A stretch of 64,000 nucleotides of DNA from Zoogloeaceae bacterium G21618-S1 (GTDB taxonomy: Bacteria; Pseudomonadota; Gammaproteobacteria; Burkholderiales; Rhodocyclaceae), in assembly GCA_027214125.1 (NCBI GenBank), contig JAPWHF010000001.1, positions 365,461-429,460 of the forward strand. Direction: 5' to 3'. The first letter of the stretch is position 1. Each line of letters opens with the position of its first letter. Shown here in pieces: positions 9,387 to 18,284 of the stretch. Position numbers and translations under genes: made by a program. A model generated the notes under the pieces. It was not told the DNA's origin. It did no database searches and was given only the letters and a program-made list of their open reading frames with translations.

Positions 9387-11825
9387 TCACAGGCTCGATG
9401 ACGCCGTGGCCGAGCCCGGCACCATCGTGTCGTCCAACGATTCGGACAAGGCGTGATGTTCGGCCGAGACGAAACGCGGCCGGAAGAGATAGATCAGCAG
9501 TGGCACCAGCAGTAGTGCCAGGATCATGTTGATGGTCATCACCACGATCAACAGCAGGCCCATATCAGAGAGGAACTTGAGCTCCGAGAGCACGTACCAG
9601 GGCAGGATGCCGATGGTCATCAACAGCGCGGTGAAGAGAATCGCCTTGCCACAGGTGAGCAACGCCGCCGTGATGGCATCGCCCATGTGCTTGGCATCCT
9701 TGAACTCCTCGCAGATGCGGCTGACCATGTAGATGCCGTAGTCGATGCCGACACCAATGCCGATGGCGAGGATCGGAAGGCTATTCACATCCAGCCCCAT
9801 GCCCATCAGCACCATGTAGGCGGTGAGCATGGCATTGGCCAGATTCACCGGCACCAGCAACACCAACGCCGCCGCCACCGAGCGATACGCCAGAGAACAG
9901 CCGATGCCGATGACCAGGTTCAGGCCGGCGAGGATGTACCACTGGTAGGTATCGACGGTGTCATTGATCGACTGCTGCAGCGCGATCGAGCCCGAAGCGA
10001 GGCGAATGCGGAAAGTGTCATGTTCCGGCCCCACCGTAGCGATGCACTGGCGCGCGTCGGCCAGTGCCGCATCGACCGTCGCCTGCTTGTTGTTGCGGTA
10101 CCAAAGCGAGACCGTGGCGTTCTTCTGCTCGAAATCAGCCACATGCAGGAAGGCCTTGGGGCTGGTGCCCATCATCAGCGCATTGGCGGCGGCCGACACG
10201 GCAGCGTCGTCGCGATCCAGCGGCATCCACTTGGGATTGCCTCCGTTGAACAGCCGGTTGGCCTCCGGCGCATAGTCGGCGAACGACAAGGTCGCGGTGG
10301 GCGGATGGGGTTGGCGCTCCAGGCAGCGCTGCAGGGCACGCATGGCAATGAGCGTGTCGGCCTGACGCACGATGCGCCCTTCCTTGCCCTCGAAGATCAC
10401 CTCCAGCGACATCACCCCGGGAAAGTGGGCATTGATGTCGCGCACCGCGGTATTGAAGGCCGAGTCCTCACGCAGCAGGTTGCTGCCCTCGACCGGATTT
10501 CCCACCTGGATCTTCGTCATGAGGGCCAGCGCGACAACCGCGACCAACGCGAAGACAATCGCCGACAGCCTGGCCATGCGCCCCGTGCTCAGCCGCGCCA
10601 GCTGGCCTAACGCGGTTTCAAGCAAGCGATGGACGATGCCCGCATCCTTGGAAGAGCCCACCAGCTTGTCCAGGTTCTTGGGCGTCGGCAGCAGGCTCAG
10701 CAGCACCGGAGTAAGGATCACGCTGGTGGGCACCAGCATCAAGGCCCAGAAGCCGGTAAACATGGCGAAGCGCTCCATCGCCGGGATCGGCGCCAGGCCC
10801 ACCAGCAACAGCCCGCAAGCGTCGGTAAAGATGCCCAGCGTGCCAGGCGCCACCATCACGGCCAGCGACATTTCGGCCGCCTTGCGTTTGTCGCCACATT
10901 CGCGCAACAGCTCGTAGTAGCGTTCGGTCGCCTGCACCGAATGGCTGAAGGAGCGCGCGATCAACAATAGCGGCACCACCATCAGCAAAGGCTCGACCGG
11001 ATGCCCGATCCAACCCACAAAGCCGAAGCCCCACACGGCAGAAATCGCGCTCACGATGACCGGCGTCACTACGCCCGCGGTATTGCGCATCACCAGCAAC
11101 AGGCACAGGAACATCAAACCCAGCGTGACAGCGAAGATCATCGCCGTGTCACCACCGAAGTGGTAGACCCAGCCGGTCAGCGTCGGCCAGCCCGCGACAT
11201 GGATTTCATGCTGGGCGTCGCTGTGCTTTGTGACCAGCGCCTGCACCTGATCGAAAACCGTGCCGTAATCGACCAGGCGCTCGATGAAGGTCGCATTGAT
11301 GAGCGCAGCGGCGCCATCCGCCGACACCAGAAAGGTGCGCGCAAAGGGCGACTCACTGACCCTGCGGCGAATCTCCGACAACTCCGTCCGGGTCGTGGGC
11401 GGCGTGTCGTCCATGATCGGATTGGAATAGATCCCCTCAGCCGTCAGCGTCGTGTAGCGCGCCTTGGCGGTCGCGATCGACACGATCTGGTCGTGATCAA
11501 CCCCTGGCACCAGGTCGATGTCTCGCGAGATCGCATTGATCTTCGCCATCGTCTCGGCGCTGTAGATGTCCTGCCCGTCGGTGCGCTTCACCATGATGGT
11601 CACGGTCAGCGGGTTGCCGAAGTTGGGATGGTCGATGTAGGCCTGAACGAAGGGATGCGTGCGAGGAAAGAGATCCGAAAAAATGGTTCTCGCCTCGACA
11701 CGGAACAAGCCGTAACCGAACACCAGCGATATGAGCAACGCAGCACCGATGGTGCGCCAGCCATTGCGCACCGCAATCCGCGCTACCTTGTGTCGGATCG
11801 TCTCCAAGAATATGTCTCCAGTCAC
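9387..11825 (-). CDS. RND/MMPL superfamily transporter
   Basis: This 812-residue membrane protein starts at a GTG (11825). It has an N-terminal membrane segment (TIGAALLISLVFGYGLFRVEA), a large periplasmic loop, a block of about five membrane segments, a second large loop and a matching C-terminal block with the RND motif GIGVGIDYGIYMVSRI. It is of the MMPL/hydrophobe-exporter type (COG1033) rather than AcrB-like; no membrane-fusion protein gene is adjacent. Such proteins move lipids or hydrophobic compounds using proton flow. It is the first gene of the operon that continues through DUF1329, YCF48, DUF1302 and beta-oxidation genes. A paralogue lies at 30565-33000. Confidence 0.88.
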   Translation of the reverse strand: MTGDIFLETIRHKVARIAVRNGWRTIGAALLISLVFGYGLFRVEARTIFSDLFPRTHPFVQAYIDHPNFGNPLTVTIMVKRTDGQDIYSAETMAKINAISRDIDLVPGVDHDQIVSIATAKARYTTLTAEGIYSNPIMDDTPPTTRTELSEIRRRVSESPFARTFLVSADGAAALINATFIERLVDYGTVFDQVQALVTKHSDAQHEIHVAGWPTLTGWVYHFGGDTAMIFAVTLGLMFLCLLLVMRNTAGVVTPVIVSAISAVWGFGFVGWIGHPVEPLLMVVPLLLIARSFSHSVQATERYYELLRECGDKRKAAEMSLAVMVAPGTLGIFTDACGLLLVGLAPIPAMERFAMFTGFWALMLVPTSVILTPVLLSLLPTPKNLDKLVGSSKDAGIVHRLLETALGQLARLSTGRMARLSAIVFALVAVVALALMTKIQVGNPVEGSNLLREDSAFNTAVRDINAHFPGVMSLEVIFEGKEGRIVRQADTLIAMRALQRCLERQPHPPTATLSFADYAPEANRLFNGGNPKWMPLDRDDAAVSAAANALMMGTSPKAFLHVADFEQKNATVSLWYRNNKQATVDAALADARQCIATVGPEHDTFRIRLASGSIALQQSINDTVDTYQWYILAGLNLVIGIGCSLAYRSVAAALVLLVPVNLANAMLTAYMVLMGMGLDVNSLPILAIGIGVGIDYGIYMVSRICEEFKDAKHMGDAITAALLTCGKAILFTALLMTIGILPWYVLSELKFLSDMGLLLIVVMTINMILALLLVPLLIYLFRPRFVSAEHHALSESLDDTMVPGSATASSSL

Positions 11826-12413
11826 CGTCTGCCGGAACGGCTGGCCCCTTCGTCATGCATCACACACACTGATGGGCCACCGCTTTTTGTTAGCGTCGAC
11901 AATAGGAATCCCGGAGAACGCGGTCATAGTCCGAAGGAGGTATTCGGGTAGGTATTTTCCTGACCGGGACAGACCTGCGCCCCCTGCGGCCGAACCATCG
12001 GATTGGCAGCGGGGTCCGCCACGGCGAAGAATGAAGGACATGGGAAAGCGTGGATTGGCCGCACGGCGAACCATCGGGTTTCAGCGGTACGCGATGCCGC
12101 ACCGCCACGCTGGCTTCACCGACGCGGCGCTACAAACGGCGTGTCAGGTGCAATGCCATGGATGCCATGATGGCTCGTCGGCACAAGACATCAACGGCGC
12201 CATTTCGCCTGTCGGCGCATCCACGAGATGCGGCAAAGCAACGTCCCGGACGCCGATCTCAGGAAGAGGAATCCGCGCCAGCGCGAGCCGAACGCTTCCG
12301 TTCGCACACGCTGTAAAAATCCTGCCCCTGCTGGCAGCTTCAAGGCGCAACGAGGCATGGCGCATGGACTTTGCCAGCGAACACGCCCTTCGCTCACCGG
12401 CCCAAGATGCAAA

Positions 12414-12445
12414 AAGGGGAAGCAAGATACCTCTTGCTTCCCCTT
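12414..12445 (-). terminator. Strong hairpin terminator
   Basis: A perfect 13-bp stem AAGGGGAAGCAAG / CTTGCTTCCCCTT with a 6-nt loop. On the minus strand the stem runs into TTTTT, giving a classical rho-independent signal. It would stop minus-strand transcripts coming from the quinone reductase gene before they reach the RND operon. Confidence 0.75.
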
Positions 12446-12489
12446 CGATTTCTAGCAATTTGCGAAGGCCTTGAAAACCTCGCTCAACC

Positions 12490-12520
12490 CCGTCAGACCT
12501 GCATGTTCATGATGTCCTGA
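12490..12520 (-). repeat. 31-bp exact copy of the fliE 3' end
   Basis: The 31 bases here are identical to 44479-44509, which encode the last eight codons of FliE (QDIMNMQV) and its stop. Upstream of this copy the frame has no FliE similarity and hits a stop soon, so it is not a gene. Identity ends sharply on both sides. Confidence 0.85.
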
Positions 12521-12720
12521 ACACAACGAATTGCAAAATCACATCACAAAATCCAAGCAAATCAGGCGACACGCTCCGGCACACTGACTTCATCTCTCAG
12601 TGCGCCGTGTGCCGGGACCAGTCCAGGCCCAACGCAAGCAGTTCCCAAGCAATTCCCTCAATCTATCTCATCCAATTTTTTGTACACGAGATCAACGTCG
12701 AACTACTGCAGATCGCCTCA

Positions 12721-12752
12721 TCGGCCTTATGTGGATATCCACACAAGGCCGA
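12721..12752. repeat. 32-bp near-perfect palindrome
   Basis: The arms are TCGGCCTT-A-TGTGGAT and ATCCACA-C-AAGGCCGA; 30 of 32 positions are self-complementary, with one A-C mismatch pair and no loop. No T-run follows, so it does not look like a terminator. It may be an operator or a recombination or cruciform site. Confidence 0.7.
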
Positions 12753-12876
12753 GCACCCGCCACAAACCCAACCAATATCGCAACAACACCTGGTTCCGGG
12801 CGAGCCTGTCGCTAAGGTGCAGACTCGTTGGGTCGCAGGATCGGGGGGCTCGACTTGGCTGTGACGGCGGTGCACG

Positions 12877-13584
12877 CTACGGCGCAGGCTTTGGCCGCAG
12901 ATGTTCGTCGTAGTCGTCCATGCGCGGGAAGGCCAGCGGTTCGAGCTGGTCGAGCCGTGCGAGGTGGGCTTGGTAGTCGGCGAGGATGGCCTGGCGCGCG
13001 TCGTGACTGAGGTATGGGACATGGTAGGCGATGAAGGGCGGAAGGACGGTGAGGCCGACGTAGCCGAGCATGCCACGCTGGATGGGTCGCAGGAGCAGGT
13101 CGAGTTCGCCGTGGATGGCATCGGGGCCGAACATATGCTCCTGCCCGCCCAGCGAGATCGCGAGCATGGCGCGTTTGCCGGCCAGGCCGCCGCGGTCGTA
13201 GATGCGCCGGCCGCCGTAGCACAGGCCAGAGACAAACACCCGGTCCACCCAGCCTTTAAGGATGGCGGGCATGCCATACCAGTAGATGGGGAAGTTGAAG
13301 ATGATCAGCTCGGCCCATTGGAGTTTGTCGAGTTCGGCGGCGATGTCCGGCGCGAGCGTGCCGGTTTCGTAGCCGTGGCGCTGCTCGAGCGCGTAGACGA
13401 GGTAGTCGGGATTGCGGCGCTGGGTGAAGTCGGCGGCGCTGGCGACGGGGTTGAAGCCCATGGCGTAGAGGTCGGACACCTGGACTGCGTGGCCCTGCGC
13501 GCGAAGCGTGTCGACGGCGAGGTCTTTCATGGCGGCATTGAAGGAGCGTGCTTCGTTGTGAGCAAAGACGATCAGAACGTTCAC
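12877..13584 (-). CDS. Flavodoxin-fold NAD(P)H:quinone oxidoreductase
   Basis: This 235-residue protein is of the NQO1/MdaB/KefF-type flavodoxin-like family, reducing quinones by two electrons with FMN or FAD. MNVLIVFAHNEARSFNAAM is the phosphate-binding N-terminus (AHxxxxSFNxA), and the conserved FNFPIYWYGMPAILKGWVDR segment forms the flavin/substrate pocket. The length is normal. It is separated from the meta-cleavage operon by a strong terminator (13616-13648), so it probably has its own promoter or is read through. A role in coping with quinones formed from catechols is plausible by context but not shown. Confidence 0.88.
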   Translation of the reverse strand: MNVLIVFAHNEARSFNAAMKDLAVDTLRAQGHAVQVSDLYAMGFNPVASAADFTQRRNPDYLVYALEQRHGYETGTLAPDIAAELDKLQWAELIIFNFPIYWYGMPAILKGWVDRVFVSGLCYGGRRIYDRGGLAGKRAMLAISLGGQEHMFGPDAIHGELDLLLRPIQRGMLGYVGLTVLPPFIAYHVPYLSHDARQAILADYQAHLARLDQLEPLAFPRMDDYDEHLRPKPAP

Positions 13585-13615
13585 GGGCGGTCCTCATTGA
13601 CGGGTGCGTCGTCGT

Positions 13616-13648
13616 AAAAAAAACTCCGCGGCCACGCTGACCGCGGAG
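13616..13648 (-). terminator. Terminator of the lower meta-cleavage operon
   Basis: Stem CTCCGCGG / CCGCGGAG (13624-13631 with 13641-13648), 9-nt loop, followed on the minus strand by eight T residues (13616-13623). It is a textbook rho-independent terminator, placed after the tautomerase gene. Confidence 0.85.
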
Positions 13649-13759
13649 GACAAAGCCGACCGACACGCCCAGGAAGGCGCTTGATGTCGGTCATAGCGGG
13701 AGGCGTTGTGTCGGCAGACAGCCGGGCTCAGGCTCGCGCGCGCGGGCCGGATCGGATGT

Positions 13760-14182
13760 TTACCCGGCGCTTGCCTGAGCGCGGGCGGCGACTTCGTCGC
13801 GACGCTTTTCACTGGCGGGCACGCCGCCGATGGCCCAGTCTTCGGGCAGCACGCGGCGGCAGCAGCCGCGCACCGCGCTGCGCTCAACGCCCAGGGTGTC
13901 GACCAGCAGCTCGGTAAATCCCGCCAGCAAGCGGTGACGCTGGTCGAGCGGGCGCCCCTCCAACACGATGAAGTCAAAGAACGGGGCGTTCTGGCCGTTG
14001 CCGCTGCACAGCTCGCCGGCAACGAGGCACATCTCGGCCGGGTGCAGGGTAACAAAGGCGCGGATGCGGTCGAGCGGTGCGCCGAGCACCTCGGCATACA
14101 ACGCACAGGCCTTGCGCAGAAGCGCTTCGGTGCCGGCGCGATTGGCGGGGGTGTCGACCAGGTGGAAATTGACGATCGGCAT
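13760..14182 (-). CDS. Tautomerase superfamily protein (4-OT-like, two-domain length)
   Basis: This 140-residue protein begins MPIVNFHLVD, so processing would expose the N-terminal proline that acts as catalytic base in the tautomerase superfamily. At 140 residues it is about twice the length of a 4-oxalocrotonate tautomerase, like the fused MSAD/cis-CaaD/MIF-type members. A second beta-alpha-beta unit appears around FFDFIVLEGRPLDQRHRLLA. It is the last gene of the lower meta operon, 24 bp after the SDR gene. A role in isomerising a substituted 2-hydroxymuconate or a side product is likely from context; the substrate is unknown. Confidence 0.75.
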   Translation of the reverse strand: MPIVNFHLVDTPANRAGTEALLRKACALYAEVLGAPLDRIRAFVTLHPAEMCLVAGELCSGNGQNAPFFDFIVLEGRPLDQRHRLLAGFTELLVDTLGVERSAVRGCCRRVLPEDWAIGGVPASEKRRDEVAARAQASAG

Positions 14183-14206
14183 GGGGCCTCTCCGTGCGTG
14201 ACGCTA

Positions 14207-14980
14207 TCAGGGCAGGCCGCGACGACGGCCGGAGTCGAGCATCAGGGTTGCTCCGGTCATGGCGTCGGCGCAGGGGTCGAGCAGCATCGCGACAGCCCAG
14301 GCGACCTGTTCGGGGGTGGTGAAACGGCGGGTGGACGATTCGGCGCGCATCTCGTCGAGCACGTCGTCGACGCTGATGCCGCGCATGCGGGCGCGGTCGG
14401 CCGCAACGCGGCGCAGACGCTCGGTGTCGGCCGGCCCGGGGGCGATCACATGCGCGGTGACGCCGCGCTCGCCATAGGCCAGGCTGAGCTGGCGCGACAC
14501 GTTGACCAGGGCGGCGTTGGCCACGCCGGCCGAGGCGGCGTAGGCGGTGGGCTCGAGGCCGTAGTGCCCGCCGATGGCGATGATGCGGCTGCCTTCGACA
14601 AAGCGCGCGTCGGCCGCACGGCACAGACGCAGCAGGCCGCCGACCTTGATATTGACGGCGTCGACCATGGTTTCGGTCGGCGCGGTGAGGATGCCGCCGG
14701 CCACGCCGACGCCCGGCCCGTGCACCACGGCGCGCACCGGACGGTCGAGCACCTCTCGGATACGGTCGATGGCCGCATCCGTGGCAATGTCGGCCACGCA
14801 CAGGCCGATGCTCGGTTGCCGTGCCTGGAGCGTGGCGAGCGCATCGGCACTACGGGCGACGGCGATGACCTTGAGTCCATGGTCCACCAGGCGATCGACC
14901 ATCGTGTTGCCAAAGGCGCCGGTGGCGCCGACGACAACGGCCAGTTCTTTGCGGTCTGCGTCGTGTTCAATGATGCGCAC
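14207..14980 (-). CDS. SDR-fold protein lacking the catalytic Ser/Lys
   Basis: This 257-residue short-chain dehydrogenase/reductase-fold protein has a Rossmann motif VVGATGAFGNTM near residue 18 (TGxxxG type) and the PGPxDT segment (IAPGPADTERL). The active-site region is odd: the serine strand reads IIAIGGHYG where most SDRs have xxSS, and the YxxxK motif reads YAASA, so the lysine is replaced by alanine. It may therefore be catalytically altered or act as a binding or structural protein. It is embedded in the meta-cleavage operon after catechol dioxygenase (23 bp), which argues that it is kept for a function. Confidence 0.82.
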   Translation of the reverse strand: MRIIEHDADRKELAVVVGATGAFGNTMVDRLVDHGLKVIAVARSADALATLQARQPSIGLCVADIATDAAIDRIREVLDRPVRAVVHGPGVGVAGGILTAPTETMVDAVNIKVGGLLRLCRAADARFVEGSRIIAIGGHYGLEPTAYAASAGVANAALVNVSRQLSLAYGERGVTAHVIAPGPADTERLRRVAADRARMRGISVDDVLDEMRAESSTRRFTTPEQVAWAVAMLLDPCADAMTGATLMLDSGRRRGLP

Positions 14981-15003
14981 AGTGTTCTCCTAGGGTGGCG
15001 GGC

Positions 15004-15933
15004 TCAGGTCGTCACCCCGAGGAAACTCTCGGGGACATGGAGCGATTGGGCGAAGGCCGCCAGCCCGAGGTGGTCGGCGGTCCAGGTCAGCTTGGGGGTG
15101 TCTGGATAGCGGGTGTGACCGCCGCAGAAGACTTCGTTTCGATTGCCCGACGCGTCGAAGAAGTAGATCGTCTTCACCGCAGTGATGCCGTGTCGGTCGT
15201 TCTGCTCGATACGAATGCCGTACTTGCCCATCAGGTCGCCGGCCCAGACGTGATCCTCGGTGGAGTTGAGGCGGAAGGAGACATGGTGGAGCCGGTCCGG
15301 TTCGGGGTGCACGCCAAAGGCAATGTCGTGAGCCCGCGAAGAACAGCTCAGGAAGCTCAGGATCTGGTTTCCGCCGGGGGCTTCGACCAGTTCTTCGGCC
15401 AGATCGAAGTCAAAGACCTCGGTAAACAGGCGCACGCTGTCGGTCATCGCCGGGCCAAGAATGAACAGGTGGTCGAGCCCGTAGATACGCATGCCGCGAA
15501 TCACGCCTTCGTCGGGGATGGTGCCGGGGTTGAGCTCGCCCAGGGTGTTGCCGACCTGCTCCTTCTCGGCATACAGGTGCATTTCCTGTCCGGTCGGGAT
15601 GCGGAACTTGAGGCGGCGACCGCTTTTTGGATAGACCCCCGCCGCGACGTTTTCAACCGCGATGCCGAAGGTTTCGAGTTTAGCCTGCAGCGCGCTCAGC
15701 GTGGCGTCGTCGTAAACCTTGTAAGCGAAGTGGTCGAGCCCGGCGCGATCGGTCTCGCGCAGCACCACACTATGATGATCCTTTTCGTCCCAGGCCTTGA
15801 AATAGACCTTGCCCTCGGGGTCGGTCATGGTTTCGTGCAGGCCCATGCGCTTGCCGTAGTGCTCTCTGGCCTCAGCCATGTCGAGCACGCGAATCTGGAC
15901 TTCGCCCAAGCGAAGTACGCCTCTCATTGCCAT
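15004..15933 (-). CDS. Catechol 2,3-dioxygenase (lower operon copy)
   Basis: This 309-residue extradiol ring-cleavage dioxygenase of the two-domain vicinal oxygen chelate type (XylE/DmpB-like) converts catechols to 2-hydroxymuconic semialdehydes with Fe(II). The iron ligands are visible: His in MRIYGLDHLFILG (about 152), His in LHHVSFRLNS (about 212) and Glu in GNRNEVFCGG (about 263). It lies in the lower pathway operon after dmpG. A second catechol dioxygenase in the upper operon (26190-27125) shares the layout but is clearly diverged, so the two may prefer differently substituted catechols. Confidence 0.95.
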   Translation of the reverse strand: MAMRGVLRLGEVQIRVLDMAEAREHYGKRMGLHETMTDPEGKVYFKAWDEKDHHSVVLRETDRAGLDHFAYKVYDDATLSALQAKLETFGIAVENVAAGVYPKSGRRLKFRIPTGQEMHLYAEKEQVGNTLGELNPGTIPDEGVIRGMRIYGLDHLFILGPAMTDSVRLFTEVFDFDLAEELVEAPGGNQILSFLSCSSRAHDIAFGVHPEPDRLHHVSFRLNSTEDHVWAGDLMGKYGIRIEQNDRHGITAVKTIYFFDASGNRNEVFCGGHTRYPDTPKLTWTADHLGLAAFAQSLHVPESFLGVTT

Positions 15934-16004
15934 TGTCTTGTCTCCGGTTTCGGGTTTGATTGCGCCCCGCCTGCCTGGACGGGGCGTCGTTGTCGATGTG
16001 CGGC

Positions 16005-17057
16005 TCAGGCCACATCCTTGAGCAAGCCACGCTGTTTCGCCATGGTCATGGCGGTGTCGATGATCATGTCTTCCTGGCCGCCGATCATTTTCTTGCGCCC
16101 CAGTTCCACCAGCACATCCCGCGCCGGCACGCCGAAGCGCTCGGCCGCGCGCTTGGCGTGCAACAGGAAGGTGGAATACACCCCGGCAAAGCCGAGGGTG
16201 AGCGAGTCCCGATCGACGCGGACCATGTGGTCCATCATCGGCACGATGATGTCTTCGGCCACATCCATGAGCTTGAACAGATCCACCCCGGTCTCGATAC
16301 CCATGCGATCACACACGGCGAGGAAGACTTCCAGCGGCGTGTTGCCGGCACCAGCGCCCAGACCGGCCACGGAACCGTCGATGCGGCTCGCGCCGGCCTC
16401 GATGGCGGCGATCGAGTTGGCGATGCCCATGCCCATGTTGTGATGGCCATGGAAGCCGATCTCGGTCTCGGGCTTGAGCACGTCGCGCAAGGCACCGATG
16501 CGGTCCTTCACATCCTGCGGCAGCATGTAGCCGGCCGAGTCGGTCACATAGACGGTGTGGGCGCCGTAGCTTTCCATCAGCTTGCCCTGCGCGGCAATGC
16601 CTTTGGCGTCGTTGAGATGGGCCATCATCAGGAAGCCGGTGGTGTCCATGCCCAACTCGCGGCAGAAGGCGATGTGCTGAGGCGCGGTGTCGGCCTCGGT
16701 GCAGTGGGTGGCCACATGTACGCTGCGGGCACCGCAGTCGTAAGCGGACTTGAGCTCGCGCATGGTGCCCAGCCCCGGGATCAGCAGCACCGATACCTTG
16801 GCCTGCCTCATCTTCGGCGCGACGGCGCGAATGTAATCTTCGTTGCTGTGCAGCGCGAAGCCATGCTGCAGCGAGTTGCCGCCCATGCCTGCGCCGTGGG
16901 TGACCTGAATGTAGGGCACGCCGGCATCGTCCAGTGCGGTGGCGACCTTGACCATCTGCTCGACACTGATCTGCTCGCGCTTGGCATGCATTCCGTCGCG
17001 CAAACACATGTCATGCAGAATGACCTTGCGGCCCTTGAGATTCGACTCGCTCATCAC
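16005..17057 (-). CDS. dmpG: 4-hydroxy-2-oxovalerate aldolase
   Basis: This 350-residue pyruvate-dependent aldolase of the HMG-CoA-lyase-like TIM-barrel family is DmpG/BphI-like. It splits 4-hydroxy-2-oxovalerate into pyruvate and acetaldehyde. The N-terminal [17 protein letters not shown] holds the catalytic and metal aspartate region, and [20 protein letters not shown] contains the metal-binding HxH. Its start overlaps the stop of the acetaldehyde dehydrogenase gene by 4 bp, consistent with the channelling complex that the two proteins form in known systems. Confidence 0.96.
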   Translation of the reverse strand: MMSESNLKGRKVILHDMCLRDGMHAKREQISVEQMVKVATALDDAGVPYIQVTHGAGMGGNSLQHGFALHSNEDYIRAVAPKMRQAKVSVLLIPGLGTMRELKSAYDCGARSVHVATHCTEADTAPQHIAFCRELGMDTTGFLMMAHLNDAKGIAAQGKLMESYGAHTVYVTDSAGYMLPQDVKDRIGALRDVLKPETEIGFHGHHNMGMGIANSIAAIEAGASRIDGSVAGLGAGAGNTPLEVFLAVCDRMGIETGVDLFKLMDVAEDIIVPMMDHMVRVDRDSLTLGFAGVYSTFLLHAKRAAERFGVPARDVLVELGRKKMIGGQEDMIIDTAMTMAKQRGLLKDVA

Positions 17058-18028
17058 ACGGCCTCCACGGCGTTCAGTTGAATCTTGCCGGCGAGGATCT
17101 CCTCGGCGAACATTTCAGCGGTGCGGCAGGCCGCGGCAGTCATGATGTCGAGGTTGCCCGCATAGGTCGGCAGGTAGTCGCCCAAGCCGGCCACTTCCAT
17201 AAACACGGCCACGCGGTGGCCCTGCGGAACTTCGTCGAACACCGGGCCATTGACCCGCTTGTAGCCGGGCACGTACTTCTGCACTTCCTTGATCATCGCT
17301 TGCACCGATTCGACGATCCGCGCCTGGTCCGGCGCCTCGTCGGTAATGCAATAGATGGTGTTGCGCATGATCATCGGCGGATCGGCCGGGTTGATGATGG
17401 CCAGGGCCTTGCCCTTGCGCGCCCCACCGACCTTCTCGATGGCGTTGGAGGTGGTGTAGGTGAATTCGTCCAGATTGGCTCGCGTGCCGGGCCCCACCGA
17501 GCGGGACGACAGTGAAGCGATAATCTCGGCATAGCCAACACTTTGCACCTGCACCACGGCATTGACGATGGGGATCGTCGCCTGGCCGGCGCAGGAGATC
17601 ATGTTCACGTTCATCTGAGACAAAAGGCCCTCACGGGCGCCGTCTTGGGGGCGGTCCGGCAACGGCTCGTTGTCGGCATGCTGACGCAAGTTCACCGGCG
17701 GCACGCACAGCGGGCCAATCGCCGCAGGCGTCAGGTCGATCATCATCACACCCAGCGCGTTGAGCTTGCGCGAGTTCTCGGCATGCACATAGGCCGACGT
17801 GGCGTCGAAAGCGATCTGGATGTTGTCGTCAAGCACATGGGGCAGCAGGCCGTCGACACCCTCTGCCGTGGTCTTCAGGCCCATGTCGCGCGCGCGCTTG
17901 AGGCCTTCGGACTCGGGGTCGATGCCGACCATCCACACCGGTTCAAGCACCGGGCTGCGCTGGATCTTGTAGATCAGGTCGGTGCCAATGTTGCCCGAGC
18001 CGATCAGAGCGCATCTGATCTTTTTCAT
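17054..18028 (-). CDS. dmpF: Acetaldehyde dehydrogenase (acetylating)
   Basis: This 324-residue CoA-acylating acetaldehyde dehydrogenase is DmpF/BphJ-like. It oxidises acetaldehyde from DmpG to acetyl-CoA with NAD and Co[21 protein letters not shown] is the nucleotide-binding N-terminus and the nucleophilic cysteine is in [15 protein letters not shown]. It overlaps dmpG and dmpI by 4 bp on each side, so the block is translationally coupled. This is the last step of the meta-cleavage pathway. Confidence 0.96.
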   Translation of the reverse strand: MKKIRCALIGSGNIGTDLIYKIQRSPVLEPVWMVGIDPESEGLKRARDMGLKTTAEGVDGLLPHVLDDNIQIAFDATSAYVHAENSRKLNALGVMMIDLTPAAIGPLCVPPVNLRQHADNEPLPDRPQDGAREGLLSQMNVNMISCAGQATIPIVNAVVQVQSVGYAEIIASLSSRSVGPGTRANLDEFTYTTSNAIEKVGGARKGKALAIINPADPPMIMRNTIYCITDEAPDQARIVESVQAMIKEVQKYVPGYKRVNGPVFDEVPQGHRVAVFMEVAGLGDYLPTYAGNLDIMTAAACRTAEMFAEEILAGKIQLNAVEAV

Positions 18029-18255
18029 ATTCCGTATCCCTTAGCCTGCTCCAGCACGGTCTGTTGTTCGGAGCGCGCGCCGGCGGTAATGCCAGCCACG
18101 GAGAAATCCTCGGCTCCGTGCTGGGTGATAAGAATTCTCACTGTCTCCGCTTTCACGCCAAGCGCTCTCGTTACGGCATCGGTAATCGCTTCTGCCACGC
18201 TCCGCTTCTGCTCGACGGTGCGCCCTTCCATCAGATGCATCTCGATAATCGGCAT
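18025..18255 (-). CDS. dmpI: 2-hydroxymuconate (4-oxalocrotonate) tautomerase
   Basis: This 76-residue 4-oxalocrotonate tautomerase-family enzyme begins [18 protein letters not shown], giving the N-terminal catalytic proline, and has the conserved arginine region near residues 11-40. It is about 14 residues longer than the classical 62-residue enzyme because of a C-terminal tail. It converts the enol 2-hydroxymuconate to the keto form in the dehydrogenase branch. It lies between the decarboxylase gene (29-bp gap) and dmpF (4-bp overlap). Confidence 0.9.
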   Translation of the reverse strand: MPIIEMHLMEGRTVEQKRSVAEAITDAVTRALGVKAETVRILITQHGAEDFSVAGITAGARSEQQTVLEQAKGYGI

Positions 18256-18284
18256 CTAGGTATCTCCGTTGGGGGTCGTTCGAA

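Larger units (their letters stand above)
11826..12876. other. Gene-poor spacer upstream of the RND operon
   Basis: No frame in this 1.05-kb stretch has the codon pattern, start site and family resemblance of a gene. The part next to 11825 must hold the RND operon promoter; direct repeats GGTATT at 11939 and 11951 are the only noticeable elements there. Further right are a strong hairpin terminator (12414-12445), a 31-bp copy of the fliE 3' end (12490-12520) and a 32-bp near-perfect palindrome (12721-12752). Base composition around 12520-12720 is visibly more AT-rich than the flanks, which fits acquired or rearranged DNA. Confidence 0.6.

Noticed and set aside
11939..11956. Direct repeat GGTATT-CGGGTA-GGTATT upstream of the left RND operon, reminiscent of the LysR operator half-sites
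   Set aside because: Spacing and orientation differ from the two matching operators and the TACC-N5-GGTA palindrome is missing, so common regulation cannot be claimed.
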